A DNA stretch of 64,000 nucleotides, from contig JAHDSF010000008.1 in the NCBI GenBank assembly GCA_018432935.1, positions 22,272 to 86,271 of the forward strand. The letters run 5' to 3'. Of the stretch, positions 26,716 to 36,042 are shown one piece after another. Every line of letters begins with the position of its first letter. Within the stretch, counting starts at the first letter, position 1. The DNA is from Rhodospirillales bacterium. Its GTDB lineage: Bacteria > Pseudomonadota > Alphaproteobacteria > Rhodospirillales > Shumkoniaceae. Both the position numbers and the translations under genes were made by a program. A model generated the notes under the pieces. The model had not been told where the DNA came from and searched no databases. It saw nothing but the letters and a program-made list of their open reading frames with translations.

Positions 26716-27225
26716 ATGCTGACCCTCGTTCTCGGCGGCGCCCGCTCGGGCAAGAGCCGTCTTGCCCAGGAGTTGGCCGAGTCCCTTGCCCCCAGCCGGG
26801 TCTACGTTGCCACCGCCGAACCGCTCGACGAGGAAATGCAACGGCGGATCGCCAGGCATCGGGCGGACCGGGGGCCGAGTTGGCGAACCATCGAGGCCCC
26901 GACCGATCTGATGGGGGCCCTTGATGCGGCGCGCCCCGGCGAGGCCATCCTGATCGATTGTCTGACCCTGTGGCTATCCAACCTGTTCGGACAGGACATG
27001 GATTGGGAAGCCCAGCTTGCCGGCCTGATCGAGCACCTGCGCCACCTCGACAATCCGGTCGTGATGGTCTCCAACGAGATCGGTCTCGGCCTGGTGCCGG
27101 AGACCAAGCTGGGGCGGGATTTCCGCGACGCCCAGGGCCGGCTCAACCAGCGCGTGGCCGCCGTCTGCGGTCGTGTCGCCTTCGTCGCCGCGGGCCTTCC
27201 CCTCTGGCTCAAGGGCAGCGCCTGA
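26716..27225 (+). CDS. cobU: Adenosylcobinamide kinase / adenosylcobinamide-phosphate guanylyltransferase
   Basis: A 169-residue bifunctional enzyme (CobU/CobP). It phosphorylates adenosylcobinamide and then makes adenosylcobinamide-GDP, the substrate of CobS. The P-loop GGARSGKS is at residues 7-14, YVATAEP follows, and RHRADRGPSW holds the His normally carrying the GMP adduct. The gene is on the opposite strand from the main operon and its last 17 bases overlap the 3' end of cobD. Confidence 0.95.
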   Translation: MLTLVLGGARSGKSRLAQELAESLAPSRVYVATAEPLDEEMQRRIARHRADRGPSWRTIEAPTDLMGALDAARPGEAILIDCLTLWLSNLFGQDMDWEAQLAGLIEHLRHLDNPVVMVSNEIGLGLVPETKLGRDFRDAQGRLNQRVAAVCGRVAFVAAGLPLWLKGSA

Positions 27226-28204
27226 ACGCCTCCGCCACCCTTCTCAGGGCTGCTGCGTCCGCCGGAAGTCCGACGCGCAGAATCCCGGGATCGTCCGCAA
27301 ACCGGCGAACATAGATGCCGCGACGGGCAAGCTCTTCCCAGGTGCGGCCGGCGTCTGCGACCCGCGCCAGGGCGAACAGGGCGGTACCGCCGACGATCTC
27401 GGCACCGGCTTCACGCAGGGCGTCGCAGACCTCGCGGCTCCAGCTCTGCAGCCGTTGCCGCGCCGCTTCGATCCAGGCGGCGTCGCCATAGATCCGGGTA
27501 CCGATCTCCAGCGCGGGCCCGGAAACCGACCAATGCCCGGAGAATTCCCGCCAGTGCGCCAGCAACTCGGGCGGTCCGAGAAGAGCGCCCAGGCGGAGGC
27601 CGGCCAGCCCGAAGAACTTGCCCGCCGATCGCAGCACGACCAGACCCGGGGTTCCGGCCGCATCGCTCATCGACTGCGCCGGATCAAGATCGATGAACGC
27701 CTCGTCGACGATCAGGGTGCCGCCATGGGCTCGCGTCCGGACCAGAAGCTCTTCCATGCCTGCTCGCGGCCGCAGCCGCCCGTCCGGATTGTTCGGGTTG
27801 ACGACGACCAGGACGTCGACCTCGTCGGCCAGATCCGCCGGATCCTCGGCAAGGACGATCTCGCGCCCGCTCTCCCGCCAGGCCGCCGCGTGATCGGCGT
27901 AGGAGAAGCGGGCCAGCCCGATCCGCCGTCCGCCAATCCAGCGCGGCAGCTGGCGGATCACCAGTTCGCTGCCCGGCGTCGGCGCCACGGCCGAAGCCAC
28001 CGCGCCCCATGCCGCACCCATCGCGGCGCGACACTCATCGACCAGCGATGCCGTCGGCAATGCATGCAGGCATTCGGCAGAGACGGAGAGATCGGGATAG
28101 GCGAACGGGCTGATGCCGGTCGAAAGATCGAGCCAGGGCTCCGGCGCCTCGGGGAAAAGCCGCCTGACGACGTCCAAAGCACCGCCGTGGGACAGCTCGG
28201 TCAT
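27209..28204 (-). CDS. cobD: Threonine-phosphate decarboxylase (aminotransferase fold)
   Basis: PLP enzyme of 331 residues (CobD in Salmonella, CobC in Pseudomonas denitrificans) that yields (R)-1-aminopropan-2-ol phosphate for the nucleotide loop. Histidinol-phosphate aminotransferase-like motifs: DLSTGISPF near the start, VNPNNPDGR, IVDEAFIDLDP with the cofactor Asp, and RSAGKFFGLAGLRLG with the PLP lysine. The ATG at 28204 overlaps the TGA of cbiB (ATGA). It is the last gene of the cobW-headed operon; no terminator is seen between it and convergent cobU. Confidence 0.92.
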   Translation of the reverse strand: MTELSHGGALDVVRRLFPEAPEPWLDLSTGISPFAYPDLSVSAECLHALPTASLVDECRAAMGAAWGAVASAVAPTPGSELVIRQLPRWIGGRRIGLARFSYADHAAAWRESGREIVLAEDPADLADEVDVLVVVNPNNPDGRLRPRAGMEELLVRTRAHGGTLIVDEAFIDLDPAQSMSDAAGTPGLVVLRSAGKFFGLAGLRLGALLGPPELLAHWREFSGHWSVSGPALEIGTRIYGDAAWIEAARQRLQSWSREVCDALREAGAEIVGGTALFALARVADAGRTWEELARRGIYVRRFADDPGILRVGLPADAAALRRVAEAFRRCP

Positions 28205-29145
28205 GTCCGGATTCCTCCCGCGGCGAGCAGCGCGGCCAGAAGCGCCATCGCGCCGGCATAGAACCGCAGCGCCCGGAACACGTCGCCGGCGCCGGGGTCG
28301 CGGCCCGCCGGGTTGACCCAGGGATCGTCGGTGGTCCGCCCGTCGTAGACGCGGGGCCCGGAAAGCCGGACATCGAGCGCCCCTGCCATCGCGCTTTCCG
28401 GCCAGCCGGCATTGGGCGAGCGGTGCTTTCCGGCATCGGCAAGGATTACCGATGCGACCTTCGGAATGCGCAGCGGCCGCAGGACCAGAAACAGCAGGGC
28501 GGTCGCGCGAGCCGGGATCAGGTTGGCCACATCGTCGAGGCGGGCCGCGAACTTGCCGAAGGCCTCGAAGCGCTGGGTCCGGTAGCCGATCATCGAATCG
28601 AGGGTATTGATCGCCTTGTACACGGCCACGCCGGGAACGCCGAGAACCAGCCCCCACAGCACCGGCGCGACCACCCCGTCGGAGGTGTTCTCCGCCAGCG
28701 TCTCTATGGCGGCGCGGGCGATTCCCGGGGCTTCGAGCGTCTCGGTGTTGCGTCCGACGATGCGCGAGACCGCCTCGCGGCCCGCCGCCACGTCGCCCTC
28801 TCCGAGAGGAACGGCGACCGCACGGACGTGATCGTACAGGCTGCGGGTCGAAAGCAGGCTTGCCGCGATGACGACCCGGACCGCGTCCCCTGCCAACGAT
28901 CGGGGCAGCAGGTGATCGAGGACTCCCACGGCCAGCCCGGTCGCCGCGATGACCAGCAGGACCGTTGCCGCCCCTCCGGCCAGCCGCCGTCGGCGCGAGC
29001 CGGTGTTGAGCCGTCGCTCCAGGGCAGAGATCATGCCTCCAATCCACGTCACCGGGTGGCCGATCCGTCGCAACAGCCAGTCGGGCCAGCCGGTCGCGGC
29101 TTCCAGCGCCACGGCCAGGCAGAGGATCCACGGCAGGCTCAGCAT
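28201..29145 (-). CDS. cbiB: Adenosylcobinamide-phosphate synthase
   Basis: A 314-residue inner-membrane enzyme (CbiB/CobD) attaching the aminopropanol linker to adenosylcobyric acid. Typical segments are HPVTWIGGMISALE, SRIVGRNTETL, IETLAENTSDGVVAPVLW and INTLDSMIGYRT, with about four or five helices. Starts seven bases inside the preceding phosphatase gene and ends in an ATGA overlap with cobD, so the late nucleotide-loop genes form a tightly coupled block. Confidence 0.95.
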   Translation of the reverse strand: MLSLPWILCLAVALEAATGWPDWLLRRIGHPVTWIGGMISALERRLNTGSRRRRLAGGAATVLLVIAATGLAVGVLDHLLPRSLAGDAVRVVIAASLLSTRSLYDHVRAVAVPLGEGDVAAGREAVSRIVGRNTETLEAPGIARAAIETLAENTSDGVVAPVLWGLVLGVPGVAVYKAINTLDSMIGYRTQRFEAFGKFAARLDDVANLIPARATALLFLVLRPLRIPKVASVILADAGKHRSPNAGWPESAMAGALDVRLSGPRVYDGRTTDDPWVNPAGRDPGAGDVFRALRFYAGAMALLAALLAAGGIRT

Positions 29146-29669
29146 TGCTCGGGCTCCAGTCGGTGGACCGAGCCGTAAGGCACCGGATGGCTCCATGCCC
29201 CCGGGTCCCGGCAGTCTGCGGCCAGGGCGCATCGGATGACCCCTGCATGGCAGACGATCAGCACCCGCTCGTCGAGACGCCCGTAAGCGGCGAGGCCCGC
29301 CCGAACCCGGCGCACGAACCGGCCGACGCTTTCGCCCCCGTGGTCGCGGAAGCGAAGGAAATCGGCGGCCCAGCGATCCAGCGCCTCGGCCCCGATCTCG
29401 GCCCAGGGACGGCCTTCCCAGGAACCGAAGTCCATTTCCGCCAGCGCCGGATCCGTCGCTACCGGCAGACCGCGCTCCCCGCCGATGTGCTCGGCCAGCC
29501 GACAGCAGCGCTTCAGGGGCGAGGAGACGATGCGGTCGCAAGGCGGCGCCACGGCCAGCACCGCCGCCGCCTCGCACCCGAAGCTGTCGGCGACGTCGAG
29601 ATCGAGGCGGCCGTAGCAGACCCCCTCCGCGACGGCAACCCGGGTGTGGCGCACCAGCGTCACCGACAT
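29139..29669 (-). CDS. cobC: Histidine phosphatase, probable alpha-ribazole phosphatase
   Basis: A 176-residue phosphoglycerate-mutase-like phosphatase. LVRHTRV carries the catalytic RHT, IVSSPLKRC the second arginine, ALAEMDFGSWEGRPW the conserved Glu segment and VCHAGVIR the second histidine. In this location, between cobS and cbiB, it most probably dephosphorylates alpha-ribazole phosphate or the cobalamin phosphate (CobC). It overlaps cobS by 10 bases and cbiB by 7 bases. Function is inferred from family and context. Confidence 0.85.
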   Translation of the reverse strand: MSVTLVRHTRVAVAEGVCYGRLDLDVADSFGCEAAAVLAVAPPCDRIVSSPLKRCCRLAEHIGGERGLPVATDPALAEMDFGSWEGRPWAEIGAEALDRWAADFLRFRDHGGESVGRFVRRVRAGLAAYGRLDERVLIVCHAGVIRCALAADCRDPGAWSHPVPYGSVHRLEPEQC

Positions 29670-30418
29670 GCCAGCACCCCCAGCAGCACCGCCACCTCCC
29701 CCATCTGCTGCAGGCCGCCCAGGCAGTCCCCGGTGTAGCCGCCCAGGCGCCGCTCGTAGAGACGGCGGGTAATCCCGTGCAGCAGCCCGAAGACCACGGC
29801 GACCGAAAGCAGCTCCGTTGCGCCGCCCATCGCCCAGACGAGGCCGGCGAAAACCGCCGCGTAGGCGATGATGAACGGGATCCGACCGCTTCGTGCCTCA
29901 CCTTCTATCGATTTACCGAGGCCCCGGTCGCTGGCGGGCCGGCTGCCGACGACGGCCAGCAGCGGCGCGAGCCGGCTCAGCCCGTGCATGACGACAAGCA
30001 CCATCGGCACGTCGTCGGGCTCGATCGATGCGAGGGCCGCCACCTTGAGGCCGATCAGCAGGACCAGCCCGAGGACGCCGAACGCCCCGGTCCTGCTGTC
30101 GCGCATGATCTCCAAGGTGCGCGCTTTGTCCCCCCCGGCACCCAGCCCGTCGCAGAGGTCGGCAAAGCCGTCCTCGTGCAGGCCTCCGGTCAACAGCGCC
30201 CCGAGGGCCACGATCAGCACCGCCGCCACCGGCTGCGGGAAGATCGGCGACAGCGCCAGCCACGCCGCCGCCAGCACCCCGCCGAGGATCAGGCCGACGA
30301 CGGGATAGTAGCGCACGGCCGCGGCGAACCGCGCGGCGGTGTGCTCCACTCCCCACGGCACCGGCAGCCGGGTAAAGAACCGGAGTGCGGTGGCGAATAT
30401 GGCCAGTTCCTCGCGCAC
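29660..30418 (-). CDS. cobS: Adenosylcobinamide-GDP ribazoletransferase (cobalamin synthase)
   Basis: A 252-residue polytopic membrane enzyme (CobS/CobV) that joins adenosylcobinamide-GDP and alpha-ribazole. FTRLPVPWG near the start and the metal-binding HEDGFADLCDGLGAGGD followed by IMRDSRTGAFG are diagnostic, with about six helices. The start is a GTG at 30418 seven bases after cobT, behind GAGGAGG. The CobS named here is the synthase, not the chelatase subunit of the aerobic pathway. Confidence 0.95.
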   Translation of the reverse strand: MREELAIFATALRFFTRLPVPWGVEHTAARFAAAVRYYPVVGLILGGVLAAAWLALSPIFPQPVAAVLIVALGALLTGGLHEDGFADLCDGLGAGGDKARTLEIMRDSRTGAFGVLGLVLLIGLKVAALASIEPDDVPMVLVVMHGLSRLAPLLAVVGSRPASDRGLGKSIEGEARSGRIPFIIAYAAVFAGLVWAMGGATELLSVAVVFGLLHGITRRLYERRLGGYTGDCLGGLQQMGEVAVLLGVLACR

Positions 30419-30425
30419 GTCCTCC

Positions 30426-31445
30426 TCACCCCGCCTTGCTGACGCCGGCCGATGCGAAGCTTGCCATGTCGTTGACCATGGCCGCCGCCGCCTTCAGCAG
30501 GGGCCATGCCAGCACCGCACCGGTCCCCTCGCCCAGCCGCATGTCGAGATGCAGCAGCGGCTTGACCTTCAGGGCAGCGAGAACATGCCGGTGTCCGGCC
30601 TCGTCCGACTGATGGGAGAAGACGAGGTAGTCGCGCAGGTTCGGCGCCAGGCCGAGGGCGACGAGCGCCGCCGCCGTCGCGATGAAGCCGTCCACCAGAA
30701 CGACCTTGCCCGACCGGGCCGCGCCGATCATGCCGCCCGCCATGCCCGCCACCTCGAAGCCGCCGTATTCGCGAAGCGCACCGAAGGCGTCCAGGCTGCC
30801 GGTCCGCGCCGCGGCGCGTTCCAGGACCGCCCGCTTGCGGTCGAGAACGCCGCCCGTCACCCCAGTTCCGCGCCCCGTGACATCGGCCACGGGAAGATCG
30901 GTCAGCTTGTGCGCAAGCAGGGTCGCGCTGGATGTGTTGCCGATCCCCATCTCGCCGAAGGCGGCAGCCTCCCCCGGCATGGCAGCCCCGATCTCGATGC
31001 CGGCGTTCAGGGCATGCTCGGCCTGGTCGGCGCGCATCGCCGGTCCGTGCAGGAAATTGGCGGTTCCCGCTCCGGCGCGCCGGGGGATCAGATCGGGGTG
31101 GCTCAGGGGTTCCCCGGCGATACCGGCGTCGACCACCAGCACGGACACGCCGTTGGTCCGCGCGAAGACGTTGGCCGCAGCCCCTCCCGCCAGGAAGTTC
31201 AGGACCATCTGCGGCGTGACCTCCTGGGGGAAGGCCGAGACGCCCTCGGCCACGATGCCGTGGTCGCCTGCGAAGATGGCCAGGCCGCAGCTTTCCATCC
31301 GCGGCGACAGCGTTCCCTGAACGCGGCAGATCTGCTTGGCCAGAATTTCGATGACGCCAAGCGACCCCAGCGGCTTGGTCTTGAGGTCGATCCTGGCCTG
31401 GATTTCCGCATCGATTTCGCCGGATACGGCGGGTACTGCGAACAT
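30426..31445 (-). CDS. cobT: Nicotinate-nucleotide--dimethylbenzimidazole phosphoribosyltransferase
   Basis: A 339-residue CobT that makes alpha-ribazole phosphate from DMB and NaMN. TKPLGSLGVIE near residue 23, FAGDHGI, EMGIGNTSSAT and LGEGTGAVLA with the catalytic Glu are all present. It is separated from cobB by 16 bases on the same strand and followed closely by cobS. Length and motifs are complete. It should not be confused with the CobT chelatase subunit, which is not in the window. Confidence 0.96.
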   Translation of the reverse strand: MFAVPAVSGEIDAEIQARIDLKTKPLGSLGVIEILAKQICRVQGTLSPRMESCGLAIFAGDHGIVAEGVSAFPQEVTPQMVLNFLAGGAAANVFARTNGVSVLVVDAGIAGEPLSHPDLIPRRAGAGTANFLHGPAMRADQAEHALNAGIEIGAAMPGEAAAFGEMGIGNTSSATLLAHKLTDLPVADVTGRGTGVTGGVLDRKRAVLERAAARTGSLDAFGALREYGGFEVAGMAGGMIGAARSGKVVLVDGFIATAAALVALGLAPNLRDYLVFSHQSDEAGHRHVLAALKVKPLLHLDMRLGEGTGAVLAWPLLKAAAAMVNDMASFASAGVSKAG

Positions 31446-31461
31446 GAATCTTCTGCTCCGA

Positions 31462-32757
31462 TCATCTCGTTCCGATCACATGGGCGAACGACCCCATCAC
31501 GCGGCCGTGCCGCGCCCCCATGAACCCGAGGTCGTTTCCCTCGCTGTCCCACGCGCGGAACAGCGGCAGCGTGCCGGCCTCGGTCTTGCCAAGGCTGGCA
31601 TAGTGGAACTCGTGGCCCGTCAGGTCCCCCGCCCACGGTCCGTCCCCCAGCGGCTTCAGCCTGCGATAGCCGAGGTGAAGCCGCGGCGTTTCCAGGCTGG
31701 TCTCGACCGGCAGCAGCCCGAGCATGGGATGGCGCTCGCCGCCCGCGAGCGTCAATCCGCGGCCCATCACCATGAAGCCGCCGCACTCGCCGAAGACGAC
31801 GGCGCCCCGCGCAGCAGCCGCCAGCATGCCTTCCCGGAATCCCTGGCGGCCGGACAGCATCCCGGCGTGCAGTTCCGGATATCCCCCCGGAAGGTACACG
31901 GCGTCCGCCTCGCCCGGCCCCTGGTCGCCGAGCGGCGAGAAGAAGGACAGCTCCGCCCCGCTCGTCCGCCAGCCGTCGAGAAGGTGCGGGTAGAGGAACG
32001 AGAAGGCGCCGTCGCGGGCCACCGCGATCCGCTGGCCAAGCGGTGGCAGCGAAGCGGCACCCCCCGTCGCCTCGAACGGGCGCGCGGCAGCCAGCAGCGC
32101 GTCAAGGTCGAGGCACTGTTCGACAACTCCGGCTGCGCCGTCCAGGAAGCGCTCCAGGTCCTCGCGCTCGTGGGCCTGCACCAGACCGAGATGGCGCGAT
32201 GGGGTTTCCAGGCCCGCCAGCCGCGGGACCGCGCCGAAGACGGGATAGCCCAGCGCGGCGACGGCCCGGACGATCATCCCGGCGTGGCGCTCAGAGCCGA
32301 CGCGGTTGAGGATCACCCCGGCGATCGCGACGTCGTCGCGGAAGCGGTCCAGGCCGAGGACGACCGAGGCGGCGGTCTGCCCCTGTTTCGCCACGTCGAG
32401 GATCAGCACCACCGGGATGCCGAGGATGGCGGCGAGGTCGGCGGTGCTGCCTCGGCCGAACGGCGCATCGGCGTCGGGCGCGCCGTCATGAAGCCCCATC
32501 GCCCCCTCGACGACCAGCAGATCGCCCGGTCCCCCGGCGAGGGTACGGATCTGCGCCGGGGTCATCGCCCAGCCGTCAAGGCTCACGCAGGGCCGTCCGG
32601 TGGCGGCGGCATGGAATTGCGGGTCGATGTAGTCGGGGCCGCTCTTGGCCGAGCGCAGGCCGATGCCGCGGCGCCGCAGGGCGCGCAGGATGCCGAGCGT
32701 CAGCATGGTCTTGCCGGCCCCCGAGTGGGGGGCCGAGATGACCAGGCCGCCGCTCAC
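31462..32757 (-). CDS. cobB: Cobyrinate a,c-diamide synthase
   Basis: A 431-residue CobB/CbiA amidotransferase. An N-terminal dethiobiotin-synthetase-like ATPase begins ISAPHSGAGKT, continues with SAKSGPDYIDP and VVEGAMGLHDG. The C-terminal class I glutaminase domain has the nucleophile in GECGGFMVMG and its His in GHEFHYAS. It amidates the a and c side chains using Gln and ATP. The GTG at 32757 overlaps the cobM stop (GTGA), which supports this start. Confidence 0.94.
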   Translation of the reverse strand: MSGGLVISAPHSGAGKTMLTLGILRALRRRGIGLRSAKSGPDYIDPQFHAAATGRPCVSLDGWAMTPAQIRTLAGGPGDLLVVEGAMGLHDGAPDADAPFGRGSTADLAAILGIPVVLILDVAKQGQTAASVVLGLDRFRDDVAIAGVILNRVGSERHAGMIVRAVAALGYPVFGAVPRLAGLETPSRHLGLVQAHEREDLERFLDGAAGVVEQCLDLDALLAAARPFEATGGAASLPPLGQRIAVARDGAFSFLYPHLLDGWRTSGAELSFFSPLGDQGPGEADAVYLPGGYPELHAGMLSGRQGFREGMLAAAARGAVVFGECGGFMVMGRGLTLAGGERHPMLGLLPVETSLETPRLHLGYRRLKPLGDGPWAGDLTGHEFHYASLGKTEAGTLPLFRAWDSEGNDLGFMGARHGRVMGSFAHVIGTR

Positions 32758-33530
32758 CGCCCGTCCTCCGCCTTCCGGAAGGGACGCAGCACATGGGCGG
32801 CCTGCGGATCGTAAAGGGCTGAATCCCGGAACTCCGAGGCGGCCAGGGCACGGCCGACGAAGACCAGCGCCGTGCGGGTGATCTTGGCCTCCCGCACCTC
32901 GTCCGCGATGTCGGCCAGAGTCCCGCGGATCAGGCGCTGGTCGGGCCAGCCGACGCGGTAAGCCACCACCACCGGGCAATCGGCGCCGTAGAGCGGCTCC
33001 AGCTCGCGGCGGATGTGGGCAAGGTTGCGCACCGAGAGGTGGATGACCAGCGTTGCCCGCGCCCGGCCGAGCGTCGCCAGGTCCTCCCCCTCGGGCATCG
33101 CAGAGGCCTGCATGGCGGTGCGGGTCAGGATCACCGTCTGCGCCACCCCGGGGATGGTCAGTTCCCGTCCCAGTGCAGCAGCGGCGGCTGCATAGGCGGG
33201 CACGCCGGGGACGATCTCGTAGCCGATCCCCAGCGCCTCCAGGCGCCGGATCTGCTCGGCGATGGCGCCGTACAGCGAGGGGTCGCCCGAATGCACCCGT
33301 GCCACGTCCTGCCCGTGGCGGTGAGCGGTCGCCATCTCCTCGATGATCTCGTCGAGCACCATCGGCGCGGTATCGAGAACCCGCGCACCTGCCGGGGCGC
33401 AGGCGACGATCTCGGGCGGCACCAGCGAGCCGGCGTACAGGCAGACCGGGCAGCGTTCGATCAGCCGCCGCCCCTTGACGGTGATGAGGTCGGGATCTCC
33501 CGGCCCCGCCCCGATGAAATGGACGGTCAT
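32754..33530 (-). CDS. cobM: Precorrin-4 C11-methyltransferase
   Basis: A 258-residue SAM methyltransferase (CobM/CbiF) of the tetrapyrrole methylase fold: FIGAGPGDPDLITVKG at the N-terminus, VHSGDPSLYGAI as the second conserved loop, and VPGVPAYAAAAA. It methylates C11 of the corrin intermediate. It overlaps the preceding cbiG-cobJ by four bases and cobB by three, in the coupled operon. Confidence 0.95.
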   Translation of the reverse strand: MTVHFIGAGPGDPDLITVKGRRLIERCPVCLYAGSLVPPEIVACAPAGARVLDTAPMVLDEIIEEMATAHRHGQDVARVHSGDPSLYGAIAEQIRRLEALGIGYEIVPGVPAYAAAAAALGRELTIPGVAQTVILTRTAMQASAMPEGEDLATLGRARATLVIHLSVRNLAHIRRELEPLYGADCPVVVAYRVGWPDQRLIRGTLADIADEVREAKITRTALVFVGRALAASEFRDSALYDPQAAHVLRPFRKAEDGR

Positions 33531-35344
33531 GCGCCTTCCTTTCCCGGCCGCTCCTCGATACGGACGGCATAGCCGCGCGGCGTGAACATCCGCAGCCCGC
33601 CGGCGGTCTCGATCAGGCGTGTCTGGCTCGATCCCACCAGGACCACGGTCAGCATGTCCACCTCGTCGGTCCGCAGCGTCTCCAGGGTCCGGAATTCGAG
33701 GCTCTCGCCGGGTCGCCCGAGGCGGGCGGCGAGCAACACCGGCGTCTCGGCGGGACGGGATTGCAGCAGCATGCCGCGGGCCTTGTCCAGCAGTTCCCGG
33801 CGCGTCTTCGAGACCGGGTTGTAGAACGCGATCACGAAATCGCCGGCCGCCGCCGCCTCGACGCGCCGCAGGATGGTCTCGCGCGGGGTCAGCAGGTCGG
33901 ACAACGAGATCGCGCAGAAGTCGTGCCCGATGGGAGCCCCGGCCCGCGCCGCCGCCGCCTGGAAGGCCGAGATGCCGGGTGTCGAGACGACCTCGACCCT
34001 TCTCGCCCGCGCCGACACGCCGCCTTCGGCCTCGGGACGGGCGAGCAGCTCGTAGACCAGCGCGCCCATGGCGTAGATCCCGGCATCGCCCGAGCAGACC
34101 AGCGCCACGTCCAATCCCTCTCCGGCGCGTTCCAGGGCATAGCGGCAGCGGTCGGTCTCGCCGCCCAACGGGAAGTCGCGGCGCGGCTTGCCGACGGCGA
34201 CCGGCCCCAGCAGGTCGATGTAGGGAGCGTACCCGACCAGTTCGTCAGCGCGGTGAACCCAGTCCGATGCCTCGGGCGAACGCCAGTCCGCCTGGCCGGG
34301 CCCGGTCGAGACCAGCATCACCTTGCCACGCTTGCGGCCCCGCAGTTCGGTGATGGGCGCGGGCGCCAAGCCCAGAGCGCAGGTCGCTCGGGCGGTCTTG
34401 CGTTTGGCCACGACAAGCCGGGCGTGTGCCCCGCCGCCCGCCAGGGCGGCGGCCTCTGCCACCCCGTGGCAGCCGGTCTCGGCGAACACGGTTTCGGACG
34501 GGTTCTCCAGACGGCTCCGCTCTTGCTCCAGTTCGGCTGCGGAGAACAGCCTCAGCGGCAGTCCGAGGCGTTCGGCAAGGTCGAGCACGGCCGGCTCGTC
34601 CGCCTTCAGATCGATCGAGAACACGCCCGCAACCGCGTGCGGGTCTATCCCGGCGTCCGCGAGCGTCGTTGCAGCCAGTCCCGCCAACTCTTCGAGCGGA
34701 CAACCGCGCGAGCAGCCGACCCCGAGGGTGGCACGCAGAGGGAAGTATTGCAGCGCTCCATCCGTGCGCGGCGCCATGGCGACGGCGACCGTCTCCGCAC
34801 CGTCCGCGCCCGGGGCGCACGGCAGAGACTTGAGCCATGGCGCCTGATCGACGTCCTCGCCGTCGAGGAACACCCGTCCCCCGGCCAGCAGCGCCGCCGA
34901 GACGACCTTGGCTCGCGCGCGGTCGCCCAGCCGCCATCCCGGCGGCGGGTCGTCGAGGGCGACGCCGAAGCGGACATCCCCGGCGGTCGTCACCGCCGCC
35001 ATGCCGCCGAGCGCCTCGGCCACGCGGCCCGCCAGACGGTTGCCGCCCCGATGGCCGCCGAGCAGGGGGACCACGATCCGGCCGTCGTCGGAAACCGCCA
35101 GCACCGGCGGCTCGCAGCGTTTGTCGCCCAGCACCGGCGCCAGGACGCGGATCAGGATCGCGGCTGCGCAGATCCCGACCACGGGACGGCCGGCCAGGAA
35201 CAGCGTGCGGACTGTTTCGCCCGTGTCCTCGAAGGCATGGCCCTCGCTGCCGCCCCGGACGAACAGCTCCCCGCCGACGGCGTCGACGATGCGCCGCGCG
35301 GCGTCCAGGCCGGACGGGCCGAGGCAGAGCACCGCCGGATTCAT
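33527..35344 (-). CDS. cobJ: CbiG-CobJ fusion: cobalt-precorrin-5A hydrolase/precorrin-3B C17-methyltransferase
   Basis: A 605-residue fusion. Residues 1 to about 350 are CbiG: the N-terminal domain with GKPVVGICA-like RPVVGICAAAILIR and LLGGHRGGNRLA, then a C-terminal CbiG/CobE domain with VGCSRGCPLEEL. From about residue 360 a tetrapyrrole methylase, CobJ, begins at VMLVSTGPGQADW, with CSGDAGIYAMGALVYE and FYNPVSKTR. CobJ contracts the ring and methylates C17; CbiG opens the lactone of the anaerobic intermediate. ATG at 35344 overlaps the cobI stop (ATGA); another ATG lies two codons upstream. Confidence 0.92.
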   Translation of the reverse strand: MNPAVLCLGPSGLDAARRIVDAVGGELFVRGGSEGHAFEDTGETVRTLFLAGRPVVGICAAAILIRVLAPVLGDKRCEPPVLAVSDDGRIVVPLLGGHRGGNRLAGRVAEALGGMAAVTTAGDVRFGVALDDPPPGWRLGDRARAKVVSAALLAGGRVFLDGEDVDQAPWLKSLPCAPGADGAETVAVAMAPRTDGALQYFPLRATLGVGCSRGCPLEELAGLAATTLADAGIDPHAVAGVFSIDLKADEPAVLDLAERLGLPLRLFSAAELEQERSRLENPSETVFAETGCHGVAEAAALAGGGAHARLVVAKRKTARATCALGLAPAPITELRGRKRGKVMLVSTGPGQADWRSPEASDWVHRADELVGYAPYIDLLGPVAVGKPRRDFPLGGETDRCRYALERAGEGLDVALVCSGDAGIYAMGALVYELLARPEAEGGVSARARRVEVVSTPGISAFQAAAARAGAPIGHDFCAISLSDLLTPRETILRRVEAAAAGDFVIAFYNPVSKTRRELLDKARGMLLQSRPAETPVLLAARLGRPGESLEFRTLETLRTDEVDMLTVVLVGSSQTRLIETAGGLRMFTPRGYAVRIEERPGKEGA

Positions 35345-36042
35345 GTCCATGCGCCTTCCCCCTTCGACACGATCACCAGCGCGAAATACGAGGGCTCGTT
35401 CGGGGCGTCGGCCAGCCGGCAGATGCGCTGGTCGGGCCAGGTCGCGCGCTCGACGAACCCGGCCTTCTCCGCAAGGCCCAGCTCGTCCAGGACGCGGCGA
35501 AGCTTGGCGAAGTTCCGCCCCAGCTTCATGATCACCGCGGCATCCGCCGCCGCGATCCGCTCGCGGAGCACCGGTTCGGCCAGGGTCGCCGGCAGCACGG
35601 TCAGGGTCCCGTCGCGGGCGCACAGCGGCTGCCCGAGGGCGGCCGCGCCGGCCATCGGCGAGGCGATACCCGGCACGATCTCGATCGCGGCCGTTCCGGC
35701 CAGCCGCGCCTGCAGATAGATGAAGGACCCGTAGAACAGCGGGTCGCCCTCGCACAGCACGACCACGTCCCGGCCCTCATCCAGCACGCCCGCGATCCGC
35801 GCGGCGGCGGCATCATAGGCGGCGCCGACGGCTTCGGGGCCGGCGCGCATCGGCATCGAAATTGCGATCTCGTGGGCGCCTTCCGCGATGAACCCGGCGG
35901 CGATGGTACGGGCCATGCTGCCCCCCTCGCCGTTGACCATGTAGGCCACGTGGCGGGCCTGCCGGATCAGCGACGCCGCCTTGAGCGTCAGCAGCTGCGG
36001 ATCGCCAGGCCCGACCCCGACGCCGAAAAGCCTGCCGCTCAT
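35341..36042 (-). CDS. cobI: Precorrin-2 C20-methyltransferase
   Basis: A 233-residue tetrapyrrole methylase (CobI/CbiL). FGVGVGPGDPQLLTLKA opens the protein, LCEGDPLFYGSFIYL is the SAM-binding loop and VPGIASPMAGAA follows. It adds the C20 methyl to (cobalt-)precorrin-2. ATG at 36042 overlaps the cobL stop in an ATGA; an earlier in-frame ATG at 36057 is inside cobL and less likely. Confidence 0.95.
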   Translation of the reverse strand: MSGRLFGVGVGPGDPQLLTLKAASLIRQARHVAYMVNGEGGSMARTIAAGFIAEGAHEIAISMPMRAGPEAVGAAYDAAAARIAGVLDEGRDVVVLCEGDPLFYGSFIYLQARLAGTAAIEIVPGIASPMAGAAALGQPLCARDGTLTVLPATLAEPVLRERIAAADAAVIMKLGRNFAKLRRVLDELGLAEKAGFVERATWPDQRICRLADAPNEPSYFALVIVSKGEGAWT

